Assembly (NCBI GenBank): GCA_027315255.1 | Contig: DAHUYL010000018.1 | Location: 1 to 55,253, forward strand | Origin: Solirubrobacterales bacterium | GTDB taxonomy: Bacteria > Actinomycetota > Thermoleophilia > Solirubrobacterales > Solirubrobacteraceae | Length of the DNA: 55,253 nt | Direction: 5' to 3' | Part shown: positions 49,142 through 55,253 of the stretch, piece by piece | Numbering within the stretch: position 1 is the first letter of the stretch | Layout of the letters: every line of letters begins with the position of its first letter | Program-made: the position numbers and the translations under genes | The notes under the pieces: generated by a model | The model's input: only the letters and a program-made list of their open reading frames with translations | The model's database searches: none | Told to the model about the DNA's origin: nothing

Positions 49142-50617
49142 CTGATCACGATCTCGAGCACAACCAGCCCATCGTCAACCACCCCCCCGGCCGCCGACGG
49201 CGTCGCCGGCAAGGTCGCACGCGGCGCGTCCGCCGCGTTCGTTCGAACGCTGGTCGTCTACCTGGCGACCGCCGTCGCGATGCTGGTGCTGACGCGCCGG
49301 CTCACGGCCCGCGAGTTCGGCGTCTACTCGGTGCTCGTCTCGCTGTCGGCGATCACCTATTACCTCGTCACAGCGGGCTTCGCCTACACGTTCACGCGCA
49401 GCGAATCCGTCACCGATGAAGAGGTGCGGGCAGCCTTCTGGACGTTCGAGACGCTGTACGTGACGCTCGCGGTCATCCTGTCGGCGGTTTCGTTGCTGGT
49501 CGGCGGGACCGAGGCCCACGTGCTGTTGCGAGGGATGGCCGCCTTCCTCGTACTTGCTCCCTTCCGCTTCCCGGCCGCCGTCAAGTTCTGGCGGGAGGTC
49601 CGGCTCGGACGCCAAGCGGTGATCGAAGCCTCGGAGGGCGTGACCTTCCAGGTGGTCGCGGTCGTGCTCGTGCTGGCGGGCGTGCGCGAACCTGCATTCG
49701 CATACGCGCTGGCGGCCGCGGCCGCAGTCTCGGCGACGCTTTCGATCTTCCTCGGCGGATGGCGGCCAGGGCGCCCGGTGTATGCGCCGTTGATCCCGTG
49801 GTGGCCAAAGACGAGGCCCTATTTCACCTCGAGCGTGCTGGCGCTGTGGCGCGACATGGGCCACACGCCGGTGATCGCGCTGGTCCTCGGCGGAGTCGCC
49901 GCCGGTTACTTCGGCTGGGCCGCCGGGCTTGGCAGCGCCCTGACAGCATTGCTCATGGTCCTCACACAGGCGGCGTTCGTCGGGTTCGCCCGCGTGCGAG
50001 ATGTCGAACGGACGACCGATGCACTGTCGAGAGCGCTCCGCCTGCTGTCGCTCGGTCTCGGCGCGATCCTCGCGGTCGCAGCCGGAGCGGCGAACCCGAT
50101 CGCCGCGGTCGTCTTCGCCCACAAATGGCTGCCCGCGGTTGGCGCCATGAGGTTCCTGATGGCAGCGGTGGGAGCCGGCAGCCTGCTCACGGTGTTCGTC
50201 AACCTGGCGCTCGCGGACGGGCGCGTCGGGCGCGCCAACGGATGGCTGTTCACGGTGTTCGCCGGCACGATCACGCTGGGACTGACGGCGGGCGCGATCT
50301 GGGGCATCACCGCTTACGCGGTTGCCTACAGCGTGATCATGACGGCGACGCTCGGAGCCGCCTGGCGCGAGACGGTCAAGCTCTACCCCGTCCCGATGGC
50401 AACGCTGCGGTACGTCGTCGGGGCGGTGATGTGCGCCGCCGCCGCCGCAGCCTGCGGAGCCGAGATCGCGGGCGCAATGGGCAACACGGTTGCCGCACTC
50501 GGCGCGTCCGGGGCCGCCTCGCTGCTGCTCTACGCAACCCTGTTCGCGGCGGTCTCGAGGGGCGCTCCGCTGACCGACCTGCGGCAACTGCGAGCGACGA
50601 TGCGTCCCAGCGGCTAG
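49142..50617 (+). CDS. Wzx-like polysaccharide flippase (MATE-fold superfamily)
   Basis: About 491 residues with some twelve to fourteen membrane segments. The first ATG is at 49280, but the frame upstream already encodes the usual first helix (VARGASAAFVRTLVVYLATA) before TRRLTAREFGVYSVLVSLSA, the most conserved block of Polysacc_synt flippases. No ATG, GTG or TTG lies in frame upstream to the stop before 49130. CTG 49142 is the only near-cognate start and has TAGCCT 8 bases before it. The total length then fits the family; from 49280 it would be 445 residues and lack half of helix 1. It probably flips a lipid-linked glycan or oligosaccharide. An ABC exporter is encoded nearby, so the cluster may serve two products. 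Confidence 0.8.
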   Translation: MITISSTTSPSSTTPPAADGVAGKVARGASAAFVRTLVVYLATAVAMLVLTRRLTAREFGVYSVLVSLSAITYYLVTAGFAYTFTRSESVTDEEVRAAFWTFETLYVTLAVILSAVSLLVGGTEAHVLLRGMAAFLVLAPFRFPAAVKFWREVRLGRQAVIEASEGVTFQVVAVVLVLAGVREPAFAYALAAAAAVSATLSIFLGGWRPGRPVYAPLIPWWPKTRPYFTSSVLALWRDMGHTPVIALVLGGVAAGYFGWAAGLGSALTALLMVLTQAAFVGFARVRDVERTTDALSRALRLLSLGLGAILAVAAGAANPIAAVVFAHKWLPAVGAMRFLMAAVGAGSLLTVFVNLALADGRVGRANGWLFTVFAGTITLGLTAGAIWGITAYAVAYSVIMTATLGAAWRETVKLYPVPMATLRYVVGAVMCAAAAAACGAEIAGAMGNTVAALGASGAASLLLYATLFAAVSRGAPLTDLRQLRATMRPSG

Positions 50618-51816
50618 TTGCGCCTGACTCGTTCGATCAGGTCCGACATCGCCTGCGCATATCGCGCATTTGAGAGCTCGTCGTGAAGCCAGGCTCGGGT
50701 GGGCTGCACGCGATCACGTTCCAGTTCGCGTTCGGTGCGGATAGCAGCGGCAATCTGCTGCGGGTTGCAGGGTTCGACCACATGGACCCCGGAGCGCCCC
50801 GCGAGGATCTCGTGGACGCCGGCGCCTGAGGAGACGGTCACGGGCGTGCCGGAGGCGAGCGCCTCGAGCGGTGCCTGGCCGTAGCTCTGCCTGACCGGAG
50901 GGAACACGTAGAGATCGGCAGCGGCGTACCACCGCCGCAACTCTTCCTCGGAGATGGCGCTGCGGTGCAGCCGGACGCGCTCGCCGAGCCCCAGCGACCG
51001 GATCCTCCCCTCGAGCGCGTCCGCGTAGCCAGGATCGTGGTGGTCGGAGCCGACGATCCGGCAGCGGATCGACGGGTCGTCGCGGAGCTCGCCGATCGCG
51101 TCGATCAGGTCCTCGAAGCGCCGATACGGAACGAGCAGCGCGACGGCCAGCACGAGGAAGTCGTCCTTGGAGACGCCAAGATCCGCCCGGGCGCCGGAAC
51201 GGTCCGGAGCATCGAAGAACTGCTCTGAACAGCCGATCCGCAGGACGCGCGCGGGACGGCCATAGGCGATGTTCACCATTTCTGCATCGAACTCGGACAG
51301 CACGACGATCCCGCTGGCGTGGCGCGCGTCCCGTAGGTCGGACAGGCCCAACGCTGCCGCCCCGAAACGCGCCGAGCCGCCCAGCGGACGGGCAACTCGG
51401 CCGGGAATCACCCCCTGCTCCCACGGCGAGGCGTCGTTGCGCGTCCAGATCAGCGGGATGCCGAGCCGCCGGGAGGCGATCGCTCCGGCATGCAGCGACG
51501 GCCAGTCGTGCGCGTTGACGACCTCGGTGCCCGCAGGAACGAGGTCCGCCATCCGCTTCATCCGAACCAGGTGGCGGTAGAGCAGCGCCCCCCGGCTTCG
51601 CACCGGCGAGTGCTCGCCGACGTGCACCGCGCGAACGTCGAGATCGCCGGCGATGTCGCTCAGGTTGCCGGCGGGGTCGTGGTCGTAGGCCACCATCGAG
51701 ACGCTGTGACCGAGGTCCCGCAGGCCGCTCGCCAGTTCGATCAGGAGGCGTACGTTCCCGGCATTGCCACGCCGGTCGCCCACCGAATCGAGGAGTAGGG
51801 CTACGCTGGCGGGCAC
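50614..51816 (-). CDS. GT4-family glycosyltransferase
   Basis: 400 residues. N-terminal domain: VALLLDSVGDRRGNAGNVRL, LRDLGHSVSMVAYDHDP, VVNAHDWPSLHAGAIASRRL. C-terminal donor domain: LRIGCSEQFFDAP, LAVALLVPYRRFEDLIDAI, RIVGSDHHDPGYADAL and LYVFPPVRQSYGQAPLEALASG. In that last block the first Glu of the EX7E motif is Gln (QSYGQAPLE), while the second is kept. The start is GTG 51816; the first strand begins four residues later. TAGACT ends 10 bases before it, or 7 before a CTG directly upstream. It converges on the flippase, with a four-base overlap (50614-50617), and is divergent from 51893. Confidence 0.88.
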   Translation of the reverse strand: MPASVALLLDSVGDRRGNAGNVRLLIELASGLRDLGHSVSMVAYDHDPAGNLSDIAGDLDVRAVHVGEHSPVRSRGALLYRHLVRMKRMADLVPAGTEVVNAHDWPSLHAGAIASRRLGIPLIWTRNDASPWEQGVIPGRVARPLGGSARFGAAALGLSDLRDARHASGIVVLSEFDAEMVNIAYGRPARVLRIGCSEQFFDAPDRSGARADLGVSKDDFLVLAVALLVPYRRFEDLIDAIGELRDDPSIRCRIVGSDHHDPGYADALEGRIRSLGLGERVRLHRSAISEEELRRWYAAADLYVFPPVRQSYGQAPLEALASGTPVTVSSGAGVHEILAGRSGVHVVEPCNPQQIAAAIRTERELERDRVQPTRAWLHDELSNARYAQAMSDLIERVRRN

Positions 51817-51826
51817 CAGGGCGGGC

Positions 51827-51832
51827 AGTCTA
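51827..51832 (-). promoter_or_regulatory. Candidate -10 hexamer of the GT4 gene at 51816
   Basis: TAGACT reads on the - strand 10 bases before GTG 51816, or 7 before an in-frame CTG at 51819. It overlaps a TCTAGA palindrome. Confidence 0.35.
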
Positions 51833-51841
51833 GACCTGGTC

Positions 51842-51867
51842 GAGGATGCGAGGATTGAGGATGCGAG
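51842..51867 (+). repeat. 11-bp direct repeat upstream of the methyltransferase at 51893
   Basis: GAGGATGCGAG occurs twice, at 51842-51852 and 51857-51867, with GATT between (15-bp period). It lies in the 5' leader or promoter of the 51893 gene. It may be a regulator binding site or a chance duplication. Confidence 0.5.
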
Positions 51868-51881
51868 CTGCCAAGAAGAAG

Positions 51882-51889
51882 AAAGGAGG
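51882..51889 (+). promoter_or_regulatory. Strong Shine-Dalgarno of the methyltransferase gene
   Basis: AAAGGAGG lies about four bases before ATG 51893. It is the clearest ribosome binding site in the window, and it fixes this start over the open frame further upstream. Confidence 0.8.
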
Positions 51890-51892
51890 CAC

Positions 51893-52804
51893 ATGGATCA
51901 CAGCCAGCTTCTATCGACGTTCCTCGTCGGCGTGCGATCTCGTACAAACGCCATCCGGCGGCTGCTGACGCTCGAGAGCGACCGTGCGTTCTATCTGTCG
52001 CTCTGGGAGCTGGCCCAGCGCTACGCGCAGGTTGCATCGACACCGGCCGAACCACCTGCGGACCTGAGCCTGAGCCGGTTCGAGTTGCGCGTCTGCTCGC
52101 AGAACGGCGAGGACGGTGTACTGGCTGAGATCTTCCGCCGGATCGGCCTCCCCGTCCGCTGTTTCGTCGAGTTCGGCATCGAATCAGGGCGCGAGGGGAC
52201 TTGCGTGTACCTTGCCGACGTCGCCGGTTGGAGAGGGCTGTTCATCGAGGCAGACCCAGCGCTCTATCGACAGCTCGCCAGAAAGTACATGCGATCCGCG
52301 CGGGTCGAGACAATGCACGCGCTGGTGACCACGGACAACGTCGAGGCGCTGTTCGAGCGTGCCGGTGTGCCGCAGGAGCCTGATGTCGTCTCGATCGATA
52401 TCAACGGCGCGGACTACTGGGTGTGGGAGGCGATCACGAACTACCATCCCCGAGTCGTGGTGATCGAGTACAACGCGGCGATCGATCCTCACCGTCGACT
52501 CGTGCAGCCCCGCCATCAGGTGAGCTGGGATGGGACCGAATTCCTGGGCGCGTCGCTGGCCGCAGTGCAGGCCCTCGGTGAGGATAAGGGATACCGTCTG
52601 GTCCACACTGAGATGTCCGGCCTGAATGCCTTCTTCGTGAGGGAGGACTTGGCCACCAACCGATTCCCGGACTCCGACGGGGTGGCGGCGCGTGGGTTTC
52701 CCAACTACTGGCTGCGGGGTTACCGTCATCCTCGAGCGCATCGCGGTCAGTCGTACCTCGACCTCGACACCGGAGAGTTGATTCCGGCTGCTGACGCCCA
52801 CTGA
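51893..52804 (+). CDS. FkbM-like methyltransferase domain protein
   Basis: 303 residues. After an N-terminal helical region of 60 residues comes LRVCSQNGEDGVLAEIF, then CFVEFGIESGREGTCVYLAD, GWRGLFIEADPALYRQLARK, VVSIDINGADYWVWEAI and VVVIEYNAAIDP. These blocks match FkbM-like SAM methyltransferases found in surface-polysaccharide clusters, where the GxxxG pocket, the acidic EAD and the SIDIxGxDYW block are typical. The acceptor is unknown; a sugar hydroxyl is likely. The gene has the window's only strong Shine-Dalgarno, hence a leadered message. It is followed 100 bp later by a second FkbM-type gene. Confidence 0.8.
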   Translation: MDHSQLLSTFLVGVRSRTNAIRRLLTLESDRAFYLSLWELAQRYAQVASTPAEPPADLSLSRFELRVCSQNGEDGVLAEIFRRIGLPVRCFVEFGIESGREGTCVYLADVAGWRGLFIEADPALYRQLARKYMRSARVETMHALVTTDNVEALFERAGVPQEPDVVSIDINGADYWVWEAITNYHPRVVVIEYNAAIDPHRRLVQPRHQVSWDGTEFLGASLAAVQALGEDKGYRLVHTEMSGLNAFFVREDLATNRFPDSDGVAARGFPNYWLRGYRHPRAHRGQSYLDLDTGELIPAADAH

Positions 52805-52891
52805 CGGCGCGCACCGTCGGAGAACGACTCGCATCCTGGCTGCCTGGCTGACTCGCCTCGGCAAGTCCGGCTGCCTCCGAGGACGAGGCGC

Positions 52892-52897
52892 TATCGT
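52892..52897 (+). promoter_or_regulatory. Candidate -10 hexamer of the FkbM gene at 52904
   Basis: TATCGT ends 6 bases before ATG 52904. Confidence 0.45.
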
Positions 52898-52903
52898 CGC
52901 CGC

Positions 52904-53824
52904 ATGCGACTCGGCTCAAGACGCGAACAGGCCGCTCAGGCGCGCCAGTTCTTGGCTTTGTTCAGGAACGCCGTCAAGCGGGGCGTGCAGTTCGCCAGCG
53001 ACCGCGGGATGCGCCAAGAGATCAAGCGCTCGACCAGGCTGGTGTTAGCGCTCCGTCGAACCTTTGCCTCAACCGACTTGTGGACTACGGAGCTCTCCTT
53101 CCTGATCGCAGGCCGCAGGGTCCCGCAACCCGACGAGCGCTACACCGACGGGTTCGCTCCCCGGCGGTATCCGGCTCGCAACGGCGGAGCCGCGACGTGG
53201 TTCCGGATAGGGGTCAACGACGTGTACACGTGGAGTGAGGTCAACGTTCACCAGGAGTACGTGGCACCCTGGGCGTTACCTGCGAATGCCCACGTCCTCG
53301 ACCTCGGTGCCCACGCGGGCTATTTCGCGAGGTGGGCGCTGGAGAACTGGCCCGTCGCATCGATTCTCTCCCTGGAGCCGGACGAAGGTAACGCCGCGGT
53401 CCTCAAGAAGAACCACGCCGAAGCGGCGGACCCCCGGTGGCGCTTCCTGCAAGCAGCGGCAAGCACGTCCGCAGGGATCGCACACTTCTCGGGCGGGCGG
53501 GGCTCGAGCGGGGGCATCTCACTCGATGGTGAAGACGAGGTTCCGACGGTCGACGCGTTGCCACTGCTCGCTGACGTCGACATCGCCAAGATCGACATCG
53601 AAGGGGGCGAGTGGGCACTCCTCCGTGACGACAGGTTCGAGCTCTGCGCACCAACCGTTCTCGTGCTCGAATACCACCCCGGTCCGAGCGTCACGCGTCC
53701 GCGCGAGCAGGTCGTGAGTGCTCTGCGAGCAGTCGGATACGAGGTTCGTGAGGGCGAGCACTCGGACGATGATGTGGGCGTGCTCTGGGCGCGCCGTCCT
53801 GCGCGTTCAGCGTCCCAGGCCTGA
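52904..53824 (+). CDS. FkbM-family methyltransferase
   Basis: 306 residues. The N-terminal third is basic and helical with no clear domain. The FkbM core starts near residue 105: VNVHQEYVAPWALPANAHVL, DLGAHAGYFARWALENWPVA, ILSLEPDEGNAAVLKKNHAE, then VPTVDALPLLADVDIAKIDI with EGGEWALL, and VLVLEYHPGPSV. FkbM proteins O-methylate sugars or polyketides; here a sugar of the surface glycan is likely (inference). It differs clearly from the preceding methyltransferase, so the two may act at different positions. ATG 52904 has TATCGT 6 bases upstream. It converges on the GT2 gene at 53851 (26-bp gap). Confidence 0.85.
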   Translation: MRLGSRREQAAQARQFLALFRNAVKRGVQFASDRGMRQEIKRSTRLVLALRRTFASTDLWTTELSFLIAGRRVPQPDERYTDGFAPRRYPARNGGAATWFRIGVNDVYTWSEVNVHQEYVAPWALPANAHVLDLGAHAGYFARWALENWPVASILSLEPDEGNAAVLKKNHAEAADPRWRFLQAAASTSAGIAHFSGGRGSSGGISLDGEDEVPTVDALPLLADVDIAKIDIEGGEWALLRDDRFELCAPTVLVLEYHPGPSVTRPREQVVSALRAVGYEVREGEHSDDDVGVLWARRPARSASQA

Positions 53825-53850
53825 GCGGGACCGGACGGGCGTCAGCGCAC

Positions 53851-54819
53851 TCAAGCCCGCCGCTCGAGCGACAGCGCCCCCGCCAGCGCGGGCGGCAGGC
53901 CGGCCGCCCGCGCCCCGAGCGCCGTCCCGGCCGCGCGCGCGCCGTGGTGGGCCAGCGACCGGACAAGCAACGGGTAGCGACCAGCCCTGCCACCGGCGGC
54001 ACCCAAGCCGCCGGTGGCGCGCAGGTCCGCTCCGACCGCCCCGCGCACGCCCCGCGCCAGCCGCCGCAGGTCGCCGAGGTCCGTGAGGCCGTACAGATCG
54101 GCGACGGCGCGGGCCTCGTCGAAGCTGCGCCGCAGCCAGTCCCATATCCCGTACTCGTGGGAGTGGACGACCGCCGCGTCCGGCACGTACGCCTTCGCCC
54201 AGCCGGCACGGAGCATGTCGAGCGCGAGCGCATGGTCCTCGGCGTACGCGATCGGCCGGAACGGCACCGCAGCCCATGCCGCCCGGGACACGCAACCGTT
54301 GGCATCGGTGAAGTAGGCCCGCACGCCGTACAGGTCGCGTGGCGGAATCGCGCGCTCGGCCTCCCCCAGCCGGTCGACCCGCACAGCGCCGTCGGGTGAC
54401 AGCCGGGCGAACCACGCGGTCAGCTCGCGCGCGACCATCGGGCTCGCGTCCGGGCGCGGCAGGTAGGGGCCGAAGGCGAGGCCGACGCGGTCCGACGCGT
54501 CGAAGCCCGCCACCAGCCGCGCGAGCCAGCGGTCCGACGCGGGCACCGCGTCCTGGGTCAGGAAGGCGACCAGCTCGCCCCGGGAGCGTTCCATCAGCAG
54601 GTTGCGGGTCGTTCCGTGCCCGAACGACGCGGGCTCGATCTCCACGACCTCGCCGCCAGCCCGAACGACGGCCTCCACCGAGCCGTCCCGCGAACCGGAG
54701 TCGCAGACGACGAGCTCGAGCTCGACGCCATCGGGCACAACCTGCCGTCGGACCGCCGAGAGCACGTCTCGCAACAGCGATCCCCCATCGAGGACGGGAA
54801 TCGCGACGCTTACGAGCAT
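53851..54819 (-). CDS. Rhamnosyltransferase-like GT2 glycosyltransferase
   Basis: 322 residues. VSVAIPVLDGGSLLRDVL, LELVVCDSGSRDGSVEAV, the PASFGHGTTRNLLME block with FxHGxTRN, LVAFLTQDAVPASDRWL (the QDA form of the metal site) and YAEDHALALDMLRAGWAKAY are hallmarks of the RfbF/RgpF-like group that often transfers rhamnose. The C-terminal 80 residues are Ala/Gly/Arg-rich. The start is ATG 54819, the first codon of the domain. The epimerase gene upstream on the same strand ends at 54839, 19 bp away, so the two are probably co-transcribed. No hexamer was seen before it. Confidence 0.88.
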   Translation of the reverse strand: MLVSVAIPVLDGGSLLRDVLSAVRRQVVPDGVELELVVCDSGSRDGSVEAVVRAGGEVVEIEPASFGHGTTRNLLMERSRGELVAFLTQDAVPASDRWLARLVAGFDASDRVGLAFGPYLPRPDASPMVARELTAWFARLSPDGAVRVDRLGEAERAIPPRDLYGVRAYFTDANGCVSRAAWAAVPFRPIAYAEDHALALDMLRAGWAKAYVPDAAVVHSHEYGIWDWLRRSFDEARAVADLYGLTDLGDLRRLARGVRGAVGADLRATGGLGAAGGRAGRYPLLVRSLAHHGARAAGTALGARAAGLPPALAGALSLERRA

Positions 54820-54838
54820 GCCGCAGCCGAGAACGGAG

Positions 54839-55253
54839 TCAGAGCAGCCCGTCGAGGATCCGCCGCAGGCCCTCCCCGAGCGTCACCGACGCCTCCCAGC
54901 CAAGCTCCCTCCGGGCACGGGTCACGTCGAGGCAGCTGCGGCGAACCTCGCCGGGTCGCTCGGTCGCGAACACCGGATCCGGCAGCGACATGCCGCGCTG
55001 GACTCCCACCGTGCGCAGCGCGTCGACCAGCTGAAGCACCGAGGTCTCCTGCCCGTGGCCGATGTTCAAGGGCCCGCTCACCCCCGACTCGGCAGCCAGC
55101 AGGTTGGCGGCGACGACGTCGGCGACGTCGACCCAGTCGCGCGTCTGGCGGCCATCGCCGTACACGGTCGGAGGTCGGCCCTCGAGCAGGCAGCCGCAGA
55201 AGATCGCGACCACGCCCGCCTCGCCGTGCACGTCCTGGCGAGGCCCGAACACG
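54839..55253 (-). CDS. NAD-dependent nucleotide-sugar epimerase (5' end beyond the window)
   Basis: The last 137 codons of an extended SDR protein, cut by the window's right edge. The frame begins VFGPRQDVHGEAGVVAIF, then PPTVYGDGRQTRDWVDVADV, GPLNIGHGQETSVLQLVDAL and RPGEVRRSCLDVTRARRELG. These are the substrate-binding blocks of UDP-glucose 4-epimerase-like enzymes. The Rossmann and catalytic parts lie outside. It is transcribed leftward, upstream of the rhamnosyltransferase-like gene, and presumably makes a precursor for the cluster. Confidence 0.85.
   Translation of the reverse strand, partial: VFGPRQDVHGEAGVVAIFCGCLLEGRPPTVYGDGRQTRDWVDVADVVAANLLAAESGVSGPLNIGHGQETSVLQLVDALRTVGVQRGMSLPDPVFATERPGEVRRSCLDVTRARRELGWEASVTLGEGLRRILDGLL

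Noticed and set aside
52803..52818. Hairpin GACGG/CCGTC after the FkbM-like gene as a terminator
   Set aside because: The stem is five base pairs with no T run after it; too weak to call.
1..55253. tRNA, rRNA, CRISPR arrays, prophage
   Set aside because: No tRNA-like cloverleaf, regularly spaced repeats or phage structural genes were noticed, and gaps between genes are too short for most of them. This was by eye only.

Overview
The window is very G+C-rich and densely coded, with short intergenic gaps. It looks like a chromosomal segment of a high-GC actinobacterium. Members of Thermoleophilia such as Solirubrobacterales are my best guess, from codon use and gene mix only; nothing in the sequence fixes the genus. 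No rRNA, tRNA, CRISPR array or origin was seen, and no stretch over 300 bases lacks a gene or a gene remnant.

Layout. Positions 1-12970 are mostly housekeeping and signalling: a GGDEF/HD-GYP protein (cut by the window start), a rhodanese-type sulfurtransferase, an orphan hypF, a GH63-like hydrolase, an AAA/DUF4143 ATPase, msrB, a methyltransferase-DedA operon, a two-component system, xth and ctaA. Positions 12992-14470 hold rmlC and a scar of broken pieces: an RfbE/Tyv-like epimerase 3' end, an ISL3-family transposase 3' end with its terminal repeat, a frameshifted GT2 fragment, and a second degenerate copy of the xth 3' end. From 14467 to the right edge lies a roughly 40-kb surface-glycan locus. 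It contains polyprenyl-phosphate mannosyltransferase-like enzymes, four GT-C-type membrane proteins, a DUF2142 membrane protein and another large membrane protein, about a dozen GT2/GT4 enzymes, sugar-nucleotide epimerases, methyltransferases (two with long C-terminal coiled coils, two FkbM-like), a Wzm/Wzt ABC exporter whose ATPase has a Wzt-type C-terminal domain, and a Wzx-like flippase.

How the genes may work together (inference). Soluble GT2/GT4 enzymes would build a lipid-linked glycan in the cytoplasm, and the ABC exporter and/or the flippase would move it out. GT-C proteins would add sugars on the outer face. The methyltransferase-coiled-coil proteins resemble the cap-and-ruler proteins (WbdD type) that end chains destined for Wzt-CBM transporters.

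The strongest structural signal is in the start regions. Nearly every first gene of a transcription unit has a -10-like hexamer (usually TANNNT) ending 6-9 bases before its start codon, with no ribosome binding site. This points to pervasive leaderless transcription, in two places from tight bidirectional promoters with exactly 21 bp between the two start codons, and in one place apparently starting on CTG. The one first gene with a strong Shine-Dalgarno (51893) is the exception. Other unusual points are tandem GT2 proteins whose second GT domain has lost its acidic motif, a shared new N-terminal domain on two of them, and Ig-like repeats in front of a GT4 enzyme.
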